NCBI GenBank assembly: GCA_905183005.1
Contig: CAJJDO010000002.1
Coordinates: 534,656-598,655 of the forward strand
Reading direction: 5' to 3'
Source of the DNA: Paramecium pentaurelia
Taxonomy: Eukaryota; Ciliophora; Oligohymenophorea; Peniculida; Parameciidae
DNA length: 64,000 nucleotides
Below the pieces are notes generated by a model. That model saw nothing but the letters and a program-made list of their open reading frames with translations, searched no databases and had not been told where the DNA came from. Every line of letters begins with the position of its first letter. The stretch's first letter is position 1. The position numbers and the translations under genes are program-made. This document shows positions 61,770 through 64,000 of this stretch, piece by piece.

Positions 61770-62149
61770 GACGTAATTTTATAATATAGAAAATAATCCA
61801 ATTCATAATAATTAAATATCCTTAATATTTATAATTAAATCGTATTATTTATAAAGATGACGATCTTGAGAAATTCATCATAAATTATTTATATTAAATT
61901 TTATATCTTTTCTAATGGTTTACAATCACTTTTTCATTTATTCTCAAACTTATATGAATATCCAATAAATATTAATATATAAAATAATTACAACTATATA
62001 TTGAATTTCCTATTTTTAGATATTATATATATCTAACAAATAATAATTATTTTTTAAACTAATTTACTGGGACTCAGAATAAAAATATTCCTAATCTTAA
62101 TTATTATTTTTCATTATTAATCATTAAATATAAGATAGTAATTTAATCA
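61770..62149. other. Intergenic, no gene seen
   Basis: 380 bp between two minus-strand genes, including the lipase promoter. Nothing else recognised. Confidence 0.5.
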
Positions 62150-63596
62150 TCATTAAATAGCTTATTCTAGGTATTCAGCAAATTCATATTTCAATAGCTT
62201 TTAAGGATCATCATATTCTGAATATCGTTAAATTTTTAAATATTACATATTTAATTCTCTAACATCTTTGACATTTTTAAAAAGCATCAAATATTACAGT
62301 AAAGATTTCAATTCCTATATTAATAATAAATATTTACTTCATCTTATTTATTATCGATATAAGGAATAATTGGAACCCCATTTTATAATTAATACAAATA
62401 AGAATGAGGAGCATTATCAATTAAAAGCATGTCACTTAGTTTTCTTGTTTTAAAAATACGTAAATCTTTAATAAAATGTCCATCTTCAGTTGGAATACAA
62501 TGTTCTCTATAAAATCTATGAGATATTAATTTTTTATCAGGATCCAAGTAATCAATAACTGCATTCGCATAATAAGATTACGAGGCAGTAAATATAATCA
62601 ATTCAAAATGTCTACTTAATTATTATAATAAATGAGAAGTATAAGGTCTAACATTTAATGAAGCCTAATAAAAAATAAAGAATATGATACTTCCATAGTT
62701 TCACCATCATGATTAATATTTAACAATATATCTCCAGGAGTTGAACTATTAGAATTACAATGTACAAGAGTTTCATCTAAATCAAATAATAAGGTTTTCT
62801 TATCAATTGATGGTAGAATTACATTCTATTTCACAGGAGGTACTTTAATTTTCTTTCCAATAATAATACCCTTTAATTTATAATAATAAAATACTTGCAT
62901 ATTATGAATCAGATGTTCTTTAGCAGAATTTGACCCCTTTTATTTAAATGCTTTGATAATAGATGAAATGTAATATATTTTTGGAAGATTCTTAGTAATA
63001 TTATCCTATTAAACTTAAATTGTTCCATTATCTTTTTGATCCTATTATTTATTATTTCGTTATGTTATTGGATTATCCAAATAAGATGATGGAATGCTAC
63101 TTTGTTGTTTTTTACTTGAGTTTATATCTAGTTCTTTTGGAGTTTACATAGATATAGTAGGTAATTCATTAGATGGATTGAATAATGGTTTTTTAGTAAA
63201 ATTCAAAGAACTTGTAACTGGTTATGCACTATCAAATCGTTCTGTAGTTATTTATTAATTATATATTGGAGTTTTAGAAAATAACTATGTACTTTTTGTA
63301 AATACTCTTTAGTTTTGGTCTTCCATATTTAAGTATTAGCAATTTTTAGATGTTGATTCTTTTTTTTAATTATTATCATTTTTTATTGTAAGTCTTTAAA
63401 AAAAGTTATCTTAAGTTGGAGTTAATGAAAACATTCTAGTTGTAGTATTTTCCTTGTTTTCTTTACTTTTTAATCCAAAATTGTTTTTTCCTTGAAACTC
63501 TGTGGGATTGAGTTTTCCTGCTAGATTTAGAAATGATTTTTATTCAAGTGAATTGATTAATGAGGTTTCTCTGGTGGAACTATTCTTACGGAGCAT
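62150..63596 (-). CDS. FCP1/SCP-type phosphatase (CTD small phosphatase-like)
   Basis: Introns at 62665-62690 and 62315-62337 give 465 residues. The first 250 residues are Ser/Thr/Asn/Gln-rich and probably disordered. The FCP1 homology domain starts at KKTLLFDLDETLVHCN (first Asp about residue 272), carrying the catalytic D-x-D-x-T. It continues ASLNVRPYTSHLLQQLSRHF, ELIIFTASQSYYANAVIDYL, ISHRFYREHCIPTEDGHFIK and KLSDMLLIDNAPHSYLYQLQ, then NGVPIIPY. These match SCP1/CTDSPL and Dullard-type enzymes closely. Such phosphatases remove phosphate from serines of RNA polymerase II CTD or other proteins. The gene is divergent from SBDS. Confidence 0.94.
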
Positions 63597-63650
63597 TGAA
63601 GAATAAAAAACTCGTTAATATTTAATTAATTAATTATAATAATTTAATAT
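63597..63650. promoter_or_regulatory. 54-bp divergent promoter region
   Basis: Only 54 bp lie between the phosphatase start (minus strand) and the SBDS start (plus strand). Any promoter for both genes must fit in or extend into the coding sequences. The interval is over 85 percent A/T with no motif that I can name. Confidence 0.5.
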
Positions 63651-64000
63651 ATGAGAGTAACATAACCTGTGGGTATTGTATAAATGACAAATATTGCAAT
63701 TATTAAATATCGTACTAACAACAATTAAAAATTTGAAATTGCTTGCTATAAAAATAAGGCTATAAATTGGAGAAATGGAGTTGAGAAAGATTTGAGGTCT
63801 AATTTAATAAAATATTTAGTGAAGTTCTTTAAGTCTATGAAATATTCACTAATGCTACAAAAGGAGATGTTGCATCAGGAAAAGAATTATTTATTTGTTT
63901 TTAAACACATGATAAAGATTAAATTATTAAAACAATTTTAGAAAAGGGAGATTTGTAAGTAGGAGATAAAGAAAGAGAAGTTTAATTAGATCATTCTTAT
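63651..64000 (+). CDS. SBDS: SBDS, ribosome maturation factor (5' part)
   Basis: The window holds the first 109 codons with a 23-nt intron at 63797-63819. MRVTQPVGIVQMTNIAIIKY is followed by [60 protein letters not shown] and TILEKGDLQVGDKEREVQLD. This is the N-terminal (FYSH) domain of SBDS almost residue for residue (human [20 protein letters not shown]). SBDS works with the GTPase EFL1 to release eIF6 from pre-60S ribosomal subunits. The rest of the gene lies beyond position 64000. Confidence 0.97.

Overview
The window reads as macronuclear DNA of a ciliate, most likely Paramecium. It is very AT-rich. Every long gene uses TGA as the only stop, while TAA and TAG occur freely inside conserved domains at glutamine positions. 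I placed about 63 introns of 20-32 nt, almost all GTA...TAG, by requiring the reading frame to close and, where possible, by matching known protein families. With those introns removed, every gene model has a length divisible by three. Gene symbols are given only where the family is recognisable. Nothing was searched against a database.

Layout. Positions 1-9.9 kb are gene-poor. They hold one long minus-strand gene of unknown function (517-3380), a decayed non-LTR (LINE) retrotransposon with endonuclease and reverse transcriptase fragments (about 4.39-6.35 kb), a broken minus-strand gene (7518-8270), and a 270-bp perfect direct repeat beside an N that is probably an assembly join. From 10 kb onward genes are packed on both strands, often 30-300 bp apart. 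In order: WDR83/MORG1-like WD40 protein, ribosomal protein eL37, a small gene, adenylate kinase 7 with a Dpy-30 tail, a Na+/Ca2+-K+ exchanger-like membrane protein without its catalytic motifs, two hypotheticals, and a calcium-dependent protein kinase (10-21.6 kb). Next is a minus-strand block of Q/N-rich, Utp12-domain, TMEM222-like, coiled-coil, YHPG zinc and B-box proteins (21.6-27.3 kb). Then come an endosulfine-like protein with two FDSADYF motifs, a secreted beta/gamma-crystallin-domain protein, two coiled-coil proteins and Sec61 alpha (27.8-35.7 kb).

The right half holds a 1867-residue TmcB-like multipass protein with a PAS-like region (36.3-42.0 kb), a group of coiled-coil and zinc-knuckle genes, a MORN pseudokinase and a large formin (47.3-53.3 kb). 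After these lie two tandem Cache-type sensors followed by a broken remnant (53.5-57.8 kb), two hypotheticals, a LITAF-domain protein, a secreted class-3 lipase, an FCP1/SCP-type phosphatase and the 5' part of SBDS (57.9-64 kb).

The genes form no operon or single pathway. They are a typical mix of housekeeping (eL37, Sec61, SBDS, Utp12), cytoskeletal and ciliary (AK7, formin, coiled-coil) and signalling (CDPK, Cache, TmcB, MORN pseudokinase) functions. The most notable observations are the duplicated FDSADYF motif, the exchanger without catalytic acids, the secreted crystallin-domain protein and the decayed retrotransposon retained in expressed-type DNA.
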